DNA of 64,000 nucleotides from Glossina fuscipes (GCF_014805625.2 NW_023998417.1:4213772-4277771), one strand, 5' to 3'. Shown: positions 38,218 through 50,769, counted from the stretch's first letter. Notes: generated by a model from the sequence alone, not told the origin. Translations and numbers: made by a program.

Positions 38218-41200
38218 TTGTTTGTTTATTTTATACAATATTATGCAATAAATTTGTTTTTTCTCTTAATTTCTTCATTCTTTCCTTTATATTTATGTTG
38301 TTGTTGCTCTTGTTGTTGTTGTTGTTGTTATTCTTGTTATTGTATGTTGAAGAGAGTTCAAAATTAAGTTTTTCCCTCTTACACTTATTCAATTGTCATG
38401 GACAAGCAGATTGTGGGTCATTATCTTAGCATGTTATATATTATATATGTACATACAAGCAAAATATAGCGAACAATCATGCATATAAACAGAAATGTTA
38501 TCCTAATACGAGTCATATTATCTCAGGCAGACATACGGACAGACAAATTTTCAAATTATTTACATTTATACATGTTGAATACTTTGTATAAACTTTACAA
38601 GTTTTCTAGCAACCGTTGAAGACAAGAAAGCGCATTTGAATATTGCAGACATTTCCCACTCAATGCACAATAATGAGTGACACGGATGGTAGTAAATTTT
38701 TTCGAATTTTCAAGTCATAAATTAAATACGTAAACTTCCTTTATTTGCTTCATTAAAATTCGTATAATTGTAAGAAGATATAGATCTAAATTAGATCTAC
38801 TTTCAAGTCATTGTAGTATAGAGCCTCATGACGGAGGATATCTCATAGGTCTGTAAAGGCGACGAAGATCAGGCGGTTATAAATAGAGTGCGTTTGTGTA
38901 TGTTCGACTTTTAAAGGCGTAAGAAAATGATCATGGCCGATAGGTTTGTTCCAAAGGCAAGCGGTATGATTAGAGATCTAGGAAGTCGCGTTTACAGTAC
39001 GATATGCAAGCAATTCTTGGACGATTTAATTAGAAGACTGAGACTGCTAAGCAGTGTTGATAAAGGATAAGTCTCTCCTCTATTGTAGGACATTTATTTT
39101 GCATGTACCTATACATAAGCACTACACAGTCCATTGTACGCCGATGCTCAGCAGTATCGAGGGTCTGGAATAAAAATTCGTCGCTCATGTGCATCTGAGT
39201 TGTCGCTGTGTTTCCACGGTTTTGGCTAACGCAGACCACACTCCAATTGTGCGATAATTAGCAGAAAAGAGTTGCCCTTCTTGGACACTGGATCAACATG
39301 ATATAAAAATTCCAACTTAATTGCATTTGCTAAAGAACTTGTCATCAAGATCGATTAAACAAATAAGAAAACTAATAGGCTGCACTAATGGAATTGGCTT
39401 TGTGCTAAGCACACAGCTAGGACTGATAACTCATTTTTTTTATTTATTGTTGTGTTTACGCAAATTTATATTTCGCGGCGAAAATATTTAGTTATATGAT
39501 CGCTAAACATTAAATTCCCCTAAGCAACCAAGTCATTCTTATTCTATTCATAGCTATAAAAATTCAATTTGTGCCTAATTTTTAATGAACTAGAGAGCAC
39601 AGAGTAAGCGATGGAACTTTTGTATTTGTGATTTAATTGAAATTTTTATAATCTTCTCTTTAGATATCTCATTAAAAAACTCAGTTTTAAATGGAAATGA
39701 AACAGTTCTGCATAATTTATTTACAATATATGCAAGTGATCTCTGGTCACACCTTTTAATAGCGTGCACAGAATGTAAGATAATATTATTATTAGTATTA
39801 TTCTTATTAATCTTCTTCTGAAATATTTTCGAAAAACTTCTCTATATAATTGAAATCTTTTAAAAAAAAAACTGCGTACAGTTTTCAAATAAAATTTTTA
39901 TGACAACAGCCACTTAACCCAGCAGTGCTACTGCTTATTTTTAAATTACTCGCACTAAAAAAATTAATCTTAATAAAAAGCCCGCCACTAGACCTGAAAC
40001 ATTGTGTACTCTCCTCCAAATAAAAATTTTTATTGGCAGTTACATGATAGAAAACCAAATAATTTAATGGAGTTGGAAAGTTAATCTCGCATGTAAGCCG
40101 AAAAACTGACCCGATTTAAACGCGACCACATTATCTTGCCACCATTCAAAACATTAAAATGTCTCCATATTCCTTTATCGCCATTCATCCACTATTATTA
40201 TCGTAATATCGTAAACAGTGTATAGAGCCGTACAACCCAATACCAACTTTGATGGCCCATAAATACGAATTGTCATTAACATGAAAGATAAAAACTATAA
40301 AAATTATATTATATGAATTTTTTCACATTACTCTTGCTATTAGTTGACAACGTTCAAGATATGTGTTAGCCAACATATTGTATCGACAGCAATATAAATG
40401 AATTTTCATAAACCTAAATACAAAGAAAAAAAAAAAAAGCTAAAGCTTCATCACTTCGACATCTGTGCGAAATCATCTTTTGACAAAGTATTTATTAAGT
40501 TTTCAATGTGATATGCGGATGAAGGCTTAATTCATTGGCATAGATAAGTTCTAAATGATCATATACAAATATGTCGAGCTTTTGTACTAAAATATTTTCA
40601 GCGTATATAGCCAAGGGAAAAACCATTTGACTAATATGGCGACTATTGGAAAATGTTTTCCATCGTATTTATAGCAAAGGGAAAAGTATTTGTCTAATAT
40701 GCTCCTTTTTGTACTAAACTATTTCCATTATATATATAAAAAAGTTATTTGATTAACGTCAATTATTATTAGTAGCGGTTTTGATGCAATATACATATGA
40801 AAAAAATTTCTTCAATAATGACGATATTAGTCAAACACTCATAATGTTAAAATACTCTGCATAATAGTCAAATATTTCATCGTTTACTTCACACCATGGA
40901 AATATTTTAGGACAAATATTAGACTATTAGCCAAATACTTCGTCCTTTGTTACATATCATAGAAATATTTTAGTACATAAACTAGCATATTAGTCAAATA
41001 CTTCCTCCTTTGCTGAATACCATGGAAAGTTTTTAGTACAAAAATTAGAATATTAGTCAAATACTTCATCCTGCTTCACACCATGGAAATATTTATGTCC
41101 AAAAATTAGAATATTAGCCAAATACTCCCTCCTTTGCTATATATCATGGAAATGTTTTAGTACAACAATTAGGATATTAGTCAAGTCCTCCCTCCTTTGC

Positions 41201-44200
41201 TATATACCATGGAAATATTTTAGTAGAAAAACTAGCATATTAGTCAAACACACCCTCCTTTGCTGTATACCATGGAAATGTTTTAGTACAAAAATTAGAA
41301 GATTAGCTAAATACTCCCTCCTTTGCATATATACCATGGAAATATTTTAGTGCAGAAATTAGCATATTAGTCATACATTACCTCCTTTCCTATGAAAATA
41401 TTTTAGTAAAAAAATTTGAAGATTAGCCAAATACTCCCTCTTTCCTATATACCACCGAAATGTTTTAGTACAAAAATTAGAAGATTAGCTAAATACTTCA
41501 TCCTTTGCTGTACACCAGGGAAATATTTTAGTACAAAAATTAGCATATGAGTTAAATACTCTACCCTGTGCTATACACCTAGAAAAAAAATTTATTTTCC
41601 AATAATCCCCATATTAATCAAATAACTCCCAAATATATGCTAGAAATATTTTAGTGCGATTATTGGAAAAACGTGTTCCATGATATATGGCAAAGTGGGG
41701 AGAGAATATTCAACTAATTCGTCGTATAGTAAATCATCTGAAAGACGAAAACCTTTTCTGCATTTCTTTTTTAATGATAAAAATAATTTGCATTTTTTTT
41801 TTTAAATCAATATTTAAACATTAGTTCAATGAATGTATCCATGAGACGATAATAGTTTTCTATTATTTTTTAAGCCATCAACACCTTATTATCATTTCAG
41901 TAGGTTAATAATACAAGACTCATTAGCCTTCTTTTATTTAATACATCAAGTAATTCAATGTCAGTTGTCCAAAATAATTGCAAAGCACACTCAATCATGA
42001 TCATATATTAAAGCTTAAGCGTAACACTTGATATATACTAAAGTATATGAGAAATTTTCGTTATCGCTTATAAACTTTAACAAATCTAGTCTCGAAAATT
42101 ACATTAATTTATGTCAAAAACAACATAAATTCGTTTTATAATAATGAAAAAAAAAAAAAATTTATTAAACTTGATTTAGACATTTTTGTATCTAATCAAT
42201 AGAATAAAAGCTGCATAGTACTCTTATTATTGCGTTTGCAACACGCAAAATTACTCTGTTGGCAAACGAAAAGATACAAAAAACTTTGCTCCATGAGGCA
42301 ATAATTTTATCTCTTTCAGGAAAGTAAAGATGTACTGCTTTCGAATAAAAAACTACTAATTAAATTAGTTAATAGATTGGTATACAATTCAATCCTCACT
42401 TCTTATAGTGCAGTGCATTCTATTTATGTCTACGTATAGTTGCGTATTTTTAGATTAAGATCAATAACGAGAAACCCTTTCAGCTATGGTATGTCTATCC
42501 GTATCTCTCTGTAAAAATCACAATTTTCCGAGCTCAAAACGAATGTTTTGTTTCTTTTTTTCTCTCGTCAGATTACTTTTAAAAATTAATTCAAATTTCG
42601 TTAGCCGATCGTTGTCAGACGAAAATATTACTAAAATTTTATATTTTTTAAATGTTTTCCTTGATGAAACTAACCGTAAGGGTTCATTTACTAAATCGAT
42701 TTCTAAATCCGCCAATAATTAATTTAAAATTTTTAATTGACTCTCTCGAGCTTTTGTTTAGATGGTTAAGTATGAGTTAATTAATTAAAAGGGGTAACAG
42801 AAAAGTCAGTCCAACACAATGACGTGGTACGTCTTTAATATTCGTCTTAAAGCCAAATTTAAATTTGTTCAAGTTCTATGTGGTTTCAATCTAGTTCTTC
42901 TTCTATTTCCTATAACATCTACGCTTTGGCTCAACAAAAGCTATTAACTGCGTAGCGAAAAAAATCAAAGCAAGTCAAGGAGGCAATGGGTATTTTAAGT
43001 TCATCTGTTGTACTTGCTTCAGGTTAAATTTTCTAAATCTTCTTCTTCGTTTTCTTCATCTTTTCCCTCTTCTTCTTCTTCTTGTTTTTGTAATTTCTAT
43101 AACCTATGCATCGCTCAACATGATATTAATTCTTTTTCGCACTAGATATTTAACTAAAAGACAAAACACGTTAAAGCAAATCTCAATAAAATTGTTACGA
43201 CTTTAAATATTTTGTACTATAATTGTTAACCTAAAGTTCAGGTATATTTAATTTTACGATTACTTTTGTACTATCGCAAAATAATCTGAAGCCTATGAGA
43301 TGTACACGCTTCTAGGCGGCATTCTTAGCCTTGCCTTAGCGGCAAATTTTTTAACAAACACTTCTTACTCGACACGTATATGCCTTGTCCATGTCCTACT
43401 TTATATCTAGTTTAGCATAACTTATAAATTAGTTTTAAATTGCAGGTATCTAAAATTCGCCATCAATTTGTAACATTGTTTGCATATTTTGTTTTCTCTT
43501 TTTTTTAAATGCATTAAGCAACGAGTTTTGCAGTTTACCGACAATTCGAAGGCCAAACGTATCGGCACAAAAATTATTATATGCAGTGGAAAGGTTGCGT
43601 TTTATTGGTTGATTTTATCTGAGATTACAAAGTTTTATGTTACATGATTTTATTTGCGAATAAAATCTACTGAAATATTCCGCGTGTGTAAAAATCCTTC
43701 ACAGTTTGTTGTTGTTATTATTTTTGTTGCTTTTTTTAGATGTTACATATATACTAAATATAGTTTCCTTTTTATGTCTCGCGGCAACAAAAACATTGTA
43801 TTCGTTGACTATTATTTTAAGTATTTATTATATGAGAGCATTTCATGGATACATTTATCTTCGATTAATCGTTGATGCTCTTGATTATTGATACTATTGA
43901 AGTTATTATGAAAATTCGAAAATCAATTATCCTTAAGTTGAATATTTCTCTTATTTATATTGTCCAAGTCAGACAGGTTTTCATTTAAACTGCACCAGCT
44001 TTTTGTTTCATACAAATTAATACCTAAAACGTGCTCCACAGTTCGCGCAAGAACTAATATAATTGAAATGCACAGACCTGTAGTTAATAGGCATTAAAAA
44101 AACTCTATAGCGGGCTATGGTTTATCATTGAATACCCTACGCTATCCTACAGTTATTCATATAACAATTATTTCAAATAATTAAGTGTTATATGAGAAGC

Positions 44201-44876
44201 GGTCGAAAAAATTGTCCGATCCGAGCCATTTTCAACAGCACTCGTCCTTGAGCTAAAACACGTGATTGTACCTAAATTCATGTAAATATCTCAAAAATTA
44301 CACCCTTTGGGTTGAGCTGAAGAAAAGAATGCGGACAGACGGACGGAAAGTTCAGATTTAGAAGATGATTCTTAATCAATCGATATAATAAAAGGCCTTT
44401 TCCCAGCTATCCCATCTACTACTTCAGATTGTTGCATACATCCTGACAAACTTAATATACCCTTATGCCCCAAGTATGTAAAGCATAAAAATTATGCAAC
44501 ATTTTATTGGTTCATAAAGTATATAGTATGGGATTATGTAATATGCAATAGCATTTGCTGCAACAAGGCCATAGAGTGCCTAAATCGATGAATAAGAAAC
44601 AATTTTTTTGTCAGTATCAAGTGTAGTGTACTTAACCTAACACATTCAATTATACGAATTGTATGCAAATTACAGGTTTAAAAATGAAAAATAAGCAAAA
44701 TTTAATGGTACACTTGAAAGTAGTGTCAAGTATCCGATATGAAAAACAAATCGTGCAATTTGATATAGTGTCACCTTACCAACAACCTAATCTAATAAAA
44801 GCAATTATAATTTCCGCCAAGTTAAGCAAAATTTGTAAATATAAACAATAGAAAATTAAAAACACAAAATTTAATA

Positions 44877-44941
<65 letters not shown>

Positions 44942-47900
44942 GAATATTAAATAAAGTCAATCAATCAATCATTCTTTACAATGAAAAACGTAAGGGAATC
45001 AATCGCTTTTCTATTCTTTGCAATATAGGAATGTCTTACAGCATTGACGGTGACCAAGTAGAGAATCATATAATAAAGTGCCTAACAAACAAAATTTGGC
45101 ATATATATAAAATTGGTATTCTTCAATATGATTCGCATGAAATGTGTCAAAATATCATAACATTCCGACCATTAGGTCACAGCACATAATTGTTTTAGTG
45201 AAATTGCTTGTGCCGTTGTACAGCATTGAAAAATCCTGAATTTCATTATGAATTTTTCAATAGCCAATCCTCCATCTTCATATCATCGTATCCAATTCCA
45301 ATGAGTAATGTATTACGTACTTTGATTTTGTTTGTAGCGTTAGCGTTGTTGTCATTCCACGAACAGCAATCGCTTTGCATGACAACCAATACGCTTCAGT
45401 TATAAGCATGAAGGTGCAAATCTTTTCATTAGAATACGTTTCAAAAAGTTTCTCAATGCATCCAACACGCGAGCCCGGTGCCGAATTAATATAAGTGGAC
45501 TCGCAGTAATATTCGCAGGAATTGCTTCAATGTCTTGTATTGAAAAACGTTCAGTATATTTAAGATCACTAATTGATCCAGTCTCGTTAAAACTTTTACA
45601 TAATTTTTCTCTGCGTAACTGATAAAGTTGAAATTGTTTTTCCATACTATCTTGCCTGCATTGTAAAAAGTATTAAGCTTTTGAATAACAAAATGCTTTG
45701 CCGCAAGCACCGCGCCTTTATTAATAAAAATTATCAAGTTATGTTATTATATATACATCGCTGCGTTCGAAAATCGTCGGTCGTTTTACAATAGTGTCTA
45801 CTGCTGCTGACCAAAGTATAATAATGTCAGCTTGTGACAGTACCATTAACAAAGCCAAGTATGTGCCTAACATTTTCTTTATTTCCAATTGTCTTTTATA
45901 AATGCCTAATATGCGCTTAATATGCTTGCAATGCGACTCCAAATGCGAAAAAAAAAACTTAATTTAAAATTTGGAACAGTTTTAAAATGTGTTTCAAAAG
46001 TGATTCAGAAAGCGTTAATATCCCTTAACAATGTTGAGATTGCCTGCATATGGGATTTGTTTCGTTCGCTGCAGGAAGCACGCTGAACATTGAATGAATC
46101 GAAAAGATTAATGCTTTTCGATATTTTTTTACCCATCGGCGAAGGATGGAAGGTATATTCATTTTGTCAAAGCGTTTGCAACGCACAGAAGGAAAACTCT
46201 CCTCCCCCCGCCCCTCCACCCCACAATGTACATGTACTCTCATCATTAGCATCGAATTCGAAATGGATTTAACTATGTCCGTCTGTCCGTCTCTGTAATA
46301 TCTATTGTAAACATTCTCCTAGCCGCAAAAATGAAGATACTATAGTGGATTAAATTTTAATTTTTTTTTCAATACCTTTGTAAGGCGCAGCAGTAAGTTT
46401 TAAAAACCCCGTTAAGTATATAAATTCTTGGTCAGTTTGAAATTTGGAATGCATGTCCGTTTGTTCATGTGTCCATCTGTCTGACTACGCAACTGCGTAG
46501 TATTTGTGATAAACATTCTCCGGTTTTTTGCAGAAGAATTTTTCCAAGGACCCGCCTACAAACATCCATACGACAAAAACATTTATTTTGAAAATAGAAA
46601 AAATCGGCCGCACCCACTTCATATTATATTAAGTAACTCTTACGCTTTACTAAATTCATGTCTTTTGTCTTTTCAGGAATTGCCGGCTTATTTACCGTCT
46701 TCTCAAGTTTTATCTTTACGACGACAATAATCAAGTTCCTAGGTAGCGATATTTCAGATTTAAAGTAAGTTCCATTTTATTGCATATAATTGGCATTTAA
46801 ATTACATAAGAAATATATTTTTATTTTTTTTTTTTCCATATTCCACAGAGATGCTTTATTCTTCCTCTTCCTACTGATTGATTTATCCAATTCCGGCACC
46901 TTAGCTCAATTGGCCTTATTAGGCACTAACCAAGCTGAGGTAACGAATAATATAGCTCGTGGCTTAGAAGTACTCGGGCCAGCTATCTCGTTGGATACGG
47001 TGGTGGAAACTTTGGTTATAGGTGTGGGCACATTGTCGGGTGTACAACGTTTAGAAATACTTTGTACATTTGCCGTAATGTCAGTTATAGTCAATTATAT
47101 TGTCTTTATGACTTTTTATCCGGCCTGCTTATCACTTATTTTGGATTTATCACGCAGCGGTAAAGATATGTCTTTGGTAAGAGAAGAATCGATACTATTA
47201 AAAGCTCTCAGCGACGAAGAACAAAAAACCAATCCCGTAGTACAGCGTGTAAAAATCATTATGACTCCGGGTCTGATGATTGTACATATCTATAGTAGAA
47301 TGGTATTCTCGACCAATGATTACGATACTGTGGAAAAGACTTTAACTCCGAAATTGCAAATGAATCCGAATAATAATGGCACCGAATCAACTGAATTCAC
47401 CGATTTATTAATAAAGTAAATAAAAAATAATTGAGATTTTTTAGTTTATTTATTTATTTATTTATTTATTTTTTTATTTCCTTTTTAATTAATTTCATAA
47501 TTGTTCTTTTCCAGATGGTTAACAATGAGTGCAGATCAAATTGTCATACTCATCTTACTTATAGCTTTGGTCATTAAATTCATATTTTTCGAGAATCGTG
47601 AAGATCTTCACGATCAAATACGTCAGACAACTGTGTCAATTGCTGCCAAATCTTCACAAACGCAACCACTTGAAACAGAAACTGGCTGTTTAATAAAACG
47701 TGCCAGACACATAAGCAACGCTGGCGTTAATACGCGATCGCATAATGCACTTGTTCAAGTATCGAATTCTATTGTTGAAGTTAATGCAGTTGACGCCAAT
47801 TCCCATATACCGCTGTTCACAATTGAAGAGCAAAGCACCGCAAATGCGGCCACGCAAACCGATTACGGAATATCGAATGGTCAATTGTTGCCGTTAAGTA

Positions 47901-50769
47901 AATGCAAACAGTTGGTTAAATTGCGTATCGCTCGGCCTCTTGAGGAATGTCTGGAAATATTGAATTCGACCGAAGAATATGGCGGTGCAATCAATTTAAC
48001 TGATGAGGAAATTATAAACATTGTGAAAACTGGTGGTCAACATTGCCCATTACATAAAATCGAAAGTGTTCTTGACGATCCTGAACGTGGTGTCAAAATA
48101 CGTCGCCGCGTTATTAGCGAACAGGCTAACTTATCAATGGAACGTTTAGACTGTTTACCGTTTAGAAATTTCGATTATCGTCATGTTATGAACGCGTGTT
48201 GTGAAAATGTCTTAGGTTATGTTTCTATACCGGTAGGCTATGCGGGGCCTTTAATGTTAGATGGTGCGAAATATTTTGTACCAATGGCCACGACCGAAGG
48301 TGCTTTAGTTGCTTCCACAAATCGCGGCTGTAAAGCATTATCTGTAAAAGGTGTAACGTCTTATGTCGAAGATGTTGGTATGACACGAGCGCCTTGCGTA
48401 CGCTTTTCCAGTATTTCTCGTGCCCTCGAGGCTAGAGCATGGATTAAGCAAAATTATCAACGCATCAAAACTGAATTTGATTCGACTTCACGTTTTGGCC
48501 GTCTCAAGGATTGCGACCCAAAAATGGATGGAGATACGATATATATACGTTTTGTGGCGCTTACCGGTGATGCAATGGGCATGAATATGGTTTCTAAAGG
48601 AGCAGAAATGGCGTTAGAATGCATTAAACGAGAATTTCCTGATATGGAAATTATCTCACTTAGCGGCAATTATTGCTGTGACAAAAAGCCGGCTGCCATT
48701 AATTGGATTAATGGTCGGGGAAAATTCGTTGTAACCGAATGCATTATACCCGCTCAAACTTTACGTAATATCCTTAAAACGGATGCCAAGACATTGGTGG
48801 AGTGCAACAAATTGAAAAATATGCTTGGCAGTGCGTTGGCAGGAAGTATTGGAGGTAAGAGATGAACAAATATTACAATTTCTATACGTGTACATAAGTA
48901 ACATAACATCAAGTCTTTAAATTTTTTTATGACCATTGAAAATAGATCACTAAACTAGGATAACTAAAGCAATTTTATAAAAATTTCTTTGCATTTTGTT
49001 GTTGTACCCTCAGCCGAAAGTTGCGGATATATTCATTTTAATAAAATAGCGACAGCATCTAGAACATCCACTCTCAGACGCCAATATACTATTTATAGTC
49101 TTGATCAGAGTCCATCTGTTTGTCTGGTTATTTGCCTACAGTAACTATACTTTTGTTTTGCAAAAACCTTCGAAGTTGTTGCCCGCAGGCTGGGTATTGA
49201 TTATAAGCCAAACCGATCAAAGGACATGACTTCATTTAAAAAATTTTATATATTCTATGATCCGTCTTACAATGTATGCAGAAAAGTGGAAAAAATTATT
49301 CAACTGCTCTCAGCTTTTAGCACAGTACGGTCTTCATAGAGTGTCGAAACTTCATATCTTTCGTGGTTTCCTTCTTCTAAGATCAATCGTTTGGCTTTTA
49401 GTTTTTTGAAAAGTTTTTCAGCCATCCAATCTAGGGTCCGCTTTTTTCTTTCTTTTTTTTTTAATTGTCCTCCTTTTAGTTTTTTGCAAAAATGGCACAA
49501 AGGTCGGTCGTAGACGTAGGACAAATATTAATTTATGGAAAACATGGATCGATAATCACTAGAGAATCTTAGCAAATAATATCATAAAGTAATCAAACGA
49601 AATTTGAAGGAACCAGAGGCAGGACACAACTGAAACCATAGCTTTCGAAACCATAGCTTTCGATCTTGTCCTGCCTTCAAAGTTCCTTTGTTTTCAAAAT
49701 GTATAGAATTTATGATCAAAGCGTTCTCTTTGAACACTTCTACGGCCATGAGAGAATTGTGCTTGGACTTTTTTGACCAGTACTTATACTTGAAAGTTAT
49801 CTAAATGCTTGTGGAAAATATCTATAAGTGCGTTCTACGAAAGTAGAAAATATTTTTAAATCCATCTAAAGTATCTCAAGTCGTATTTTAGGGGCTATAG
49901 CCCTTTACAAAATAATACACCTTGTATCTCAAGAGATGTAGGGCAAAAAGATTAATTATTTTACTAAAGGCACGGCATGCCTTTCCATACATCAGTTTAG
50001 AAGAGTGCATGACTTTCCTGTGTTCGCGTTTGGTTTTTGGTGATCTCAAAATAATATCAAAGAAATGAAGCAGCAAGTGATCAGAAAAAAAAAAAAAAAA
50101 AAAATTGCAAAATTGTCGAAATTGTAAAGTGCATGAGGTTAAAAGAAACACAAGTTACTCAGTTTTTGTTGCAGCCATAGGAGGTTTGTCTCTAGAAAAA
50201 GATTAAAAGCTCTGATGAAAAATTTTACTTAAAAATGCCTCTTAAAATGATTAAATTCCAGGCAATAATGCTCATGCCGCTAATATGGTAACTGCTGTCT
50301 TCCTTGCTACTGGTCAGGATCCCGCCCAAAACGTTACATCAAGCAATTGTTCTACACGTATGGCATGTCGAGGTGAAAGCAACGAAGATTTATACATGAC
50401 CTGTACTATGCCGTCGCTAGAAGTTGGCACTGTGGGTGGCGGTACTTGTTTACCAGCACAAGGCGCATGTCTCGATTTACTCGGCGTTCGGGGGAGTAAC
50501 CGAAATAATCCCGGCGATAACGCAAAAAAACTGGCACAAATCGTATGTGCCACCGTTATGGCTGGCGAATTAAGTCTTATGGCCGCTTTGGTCAACAGTG
50601 ATCTAGTCAAAAGTCATATGAGACATAATAGGTAAGTCCGATCATATCGATGATTATATAAAATTGAATAATTAATTACCTTTTTGCATTTTTCAGATCA
50701 TCAATAGCTGTAAGTGCTAAAGCGAAACCCCTAAATATAACAGTATCAAGTTGCAGTAAAATAAGCTAA
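37240..50769 (+). CDS. Hmgcr: HMG-CoA reductase (Hmgcr), six coding exons
   Basis: This enzyme reduces HMG-CoA to mevalonate in the ER membrane. Insects use the pathway for juvenile hormone, prenylation and germ-cell guidance rather than sterol synthesis. Exons 37240-37588, 46677-46764, 46849-47415, 47515-48854, 50262-50631 and 50697-50769 join with compatible phases to 928 residues. All introns start with GT and end with AG. The start [12 protein letters not shown] is the conserved fly N-terminus. A sterol-sensing-type membrane region spans about residues 82-250 ([36 protein letters not shown]). After a variable linker come the dimerisation and catalytic domains. Catalytic residues by alignment with the human enzyme are E596 (in [10 protein letters not shown]), K725 (in DKKPAAINW), D801 (in GQDPAQN) and H900 (in KSHMRHN). 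S906 follows HNR and aligns with the human AMPK site. Length is near that of the Drosophila protein. No breaks are seen. Confidence 0.96.
37870..38345. repeat. CTG/GTT trinucleotide and CTGT/TTTG tetranucleotide tracts
   Basis: Three separate tracts: GCTGCTGTTGCT-type triplets (about 37877-37925), (CTGT)n passing into (TTTG)n (about 38178-38228), and (TTG)n with interruptions (about 38297-38342). All lie inside Hmgcr intron 1. Leucine- and cysteine-rich open frames here are artefacts. Confidence 0.85.
40578..40765 (-). repeat. Inverted units of the 63-bp array, left flank
   Basis: About three diverged units are read in reverse orientation relative to the main array: TTTTGTACTAAAATATTT, then a TATATAGC(C/A)AAGG motif, then ATTTGACTAATATG. 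These are the reverse complements of the array motifs TAGTACAAAA, CCTTTGCTATATA and ATTAGTCAAAT. Confidence 0.75.
40815..41645 (+). repeat. Tandem array, unit about 63 bp, about 13 copies
   Basis: Each unit carries ATTAGTCAAATACT, CCCTCCTTTGCTATATACC, ATGGAAATATTTTAGTAC and AAAAATTAG in this order. Distances between successive CTCC/CTTC anchors (about 41001, 41065, 41125, 41188, 41251, 41314, 41378, 41434, 41496 and 41559) are 64, 60, 63, 63, 63, 64, 56, 62 and 63. Units differ by point changes and small deletions, so the array is not young. It lies wholly within Hmgcr intron 1. Confidence 0.9.
41646..41725 (-). repeat. Inverted unit of the 63-bp array, right flank
   Basis: One diverged unit in reverse orientation follows the array: TTTTAGTGCGATTATTGG, then TTCCATGATATATGGCAAAG, then GGGGAGAGAATATTCAACTA. 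With the left flank this makes the direct array sit between inverted copies. Confidence 0.6.
44190..44475 (+). repeat. Dispersed repeat (family R1)
   Basis: The most complete R1 copy in the window. It has AGCGGTCGAAAAAATTG, CCGAGCCATTTTCAACAG, a stretch ending ATATCTCAAAAATTACACCC, GACAGACGGACGG, AAAGTTCAGATTTAG and a 3' end with GATTGTTGCATACATCCTGA and AACTTAATATACCCTT. No coding capacity. Confidence 0.55.
44881..44943. repeat. (GA)n microsatellite
   Basis: A nearly pure GA dinucleotide run with a single GG interruption, within Hmgcr intron 1. Confidence 0.95.
45260..45942 (-). pseudogene. Coding-like minus-strand stretch in Hmgcr intron 1, unidentified
   Basis: Three collinear protein-like segments follow each other on the minus strand. 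The first is 45942-45739, 67 codons beginning [13 protein letters not shown], with a hydrophobic stretch around [16 protein letters not shown]. The second is a frame over about 45720-45650 reading [17 protein letters not shown]. The third is a frame over about 45670-45400 containing [17 protein letters not shown] and [18 protein letters not shown]. After its stop, another frame continues with [15 protein letters not shown] to about 45280. Frame changes and stops separate them, so it is either a decayed gene or a nested gene with small introns that I could not place. I do not recognise the family. Confidence 0.3.
46130..46330 (+). repeat. Dispersed repeat (family R2), diverged copy
   Basis: GGCGAAGGATGGAAGGTATA, then TTCATTTTGTCAAAGCG, TTTGCAACGC and a GTCCGTCTGTCCGTCTC run. 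Related copies begin at 49005 and 52936 with TACCCT(C/T)..CCGAAAG. A further GTCCGTTTG...GTCCATCTGTCTGAC piece lies at about 46455-46490. Confidence 0.4.
48855..50261 (+). other. Hmgcr: Hmgcr intron 4
   Basis: The donor GTAAGA follows AGSIGG and the acceptor TTCCAG precedes NNAHAANMV, with the codon for Gly782 split between exons. It holds an R2-like repeat at about 49005-49260, starting TACCCTCAGCCGAAAG, and a poly-A tract (about 50087-50104). There is no coding feature I can support in it. Confidence 0.85.

Larger units (their letters stand above)
37589..46676 (+). other. Hmgcr: Hmgcr intron 1, about 9.1 kb
   Basis: The donor is GTGAGT directly after the codon for Leu116 plus one base, and the acceptor is TTTTCAG before exon 2. 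It contains CTG/TTG and CTGT tetramer runs near its start (37880-38345), the 63-bp tandem array (40578-41725), an R1 repeat copy (44190-44475), a (GA)n run (44881-44943), a minus-strand coding-like stretch (45260-45942) and R2 repeat sequence (46130-46330). Long first introns of developmental genes often carry enhancers, but I cannot point to one. Confidence 0.85.

Noticed and set aside
37750..38429. Leucine-, cysteine- and serine-rich frames at the start of Hmgcr intron 1
   Set aside because: They are built from CTG, TTG and CTGT repeat tracts within the intron.
40815..41645. CRISPR-like regular repeat array
   Set aside because: Repeats are directly adjacent with no unique spacers, units are diverged, and the locus is in an intron of a fly gene.
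45301..45405. Plus-strand peptide with signal-like start ([17 protein letters not shown])
   Set aside because: Only about 34 codons after this ATG, with no splice continuation, overlapping better coding-like sequence on the other strand. It is most likely chance.
46790..46848. Methionine start of the 209-codon frame as a protein N-terminus
   Set aside because: These bases are Hmgcr intron 2 (GTAAGT to CCACAG). Phase and homology place the exon start at 46849.
47501..47514. Start codon at 47501 for the 454-codon frame
   Set aside because: It lies in the pyrimidine-rich 3' end of Hmgcr intron 3. The exon begins at 47515 and continues the codon for Lys335.
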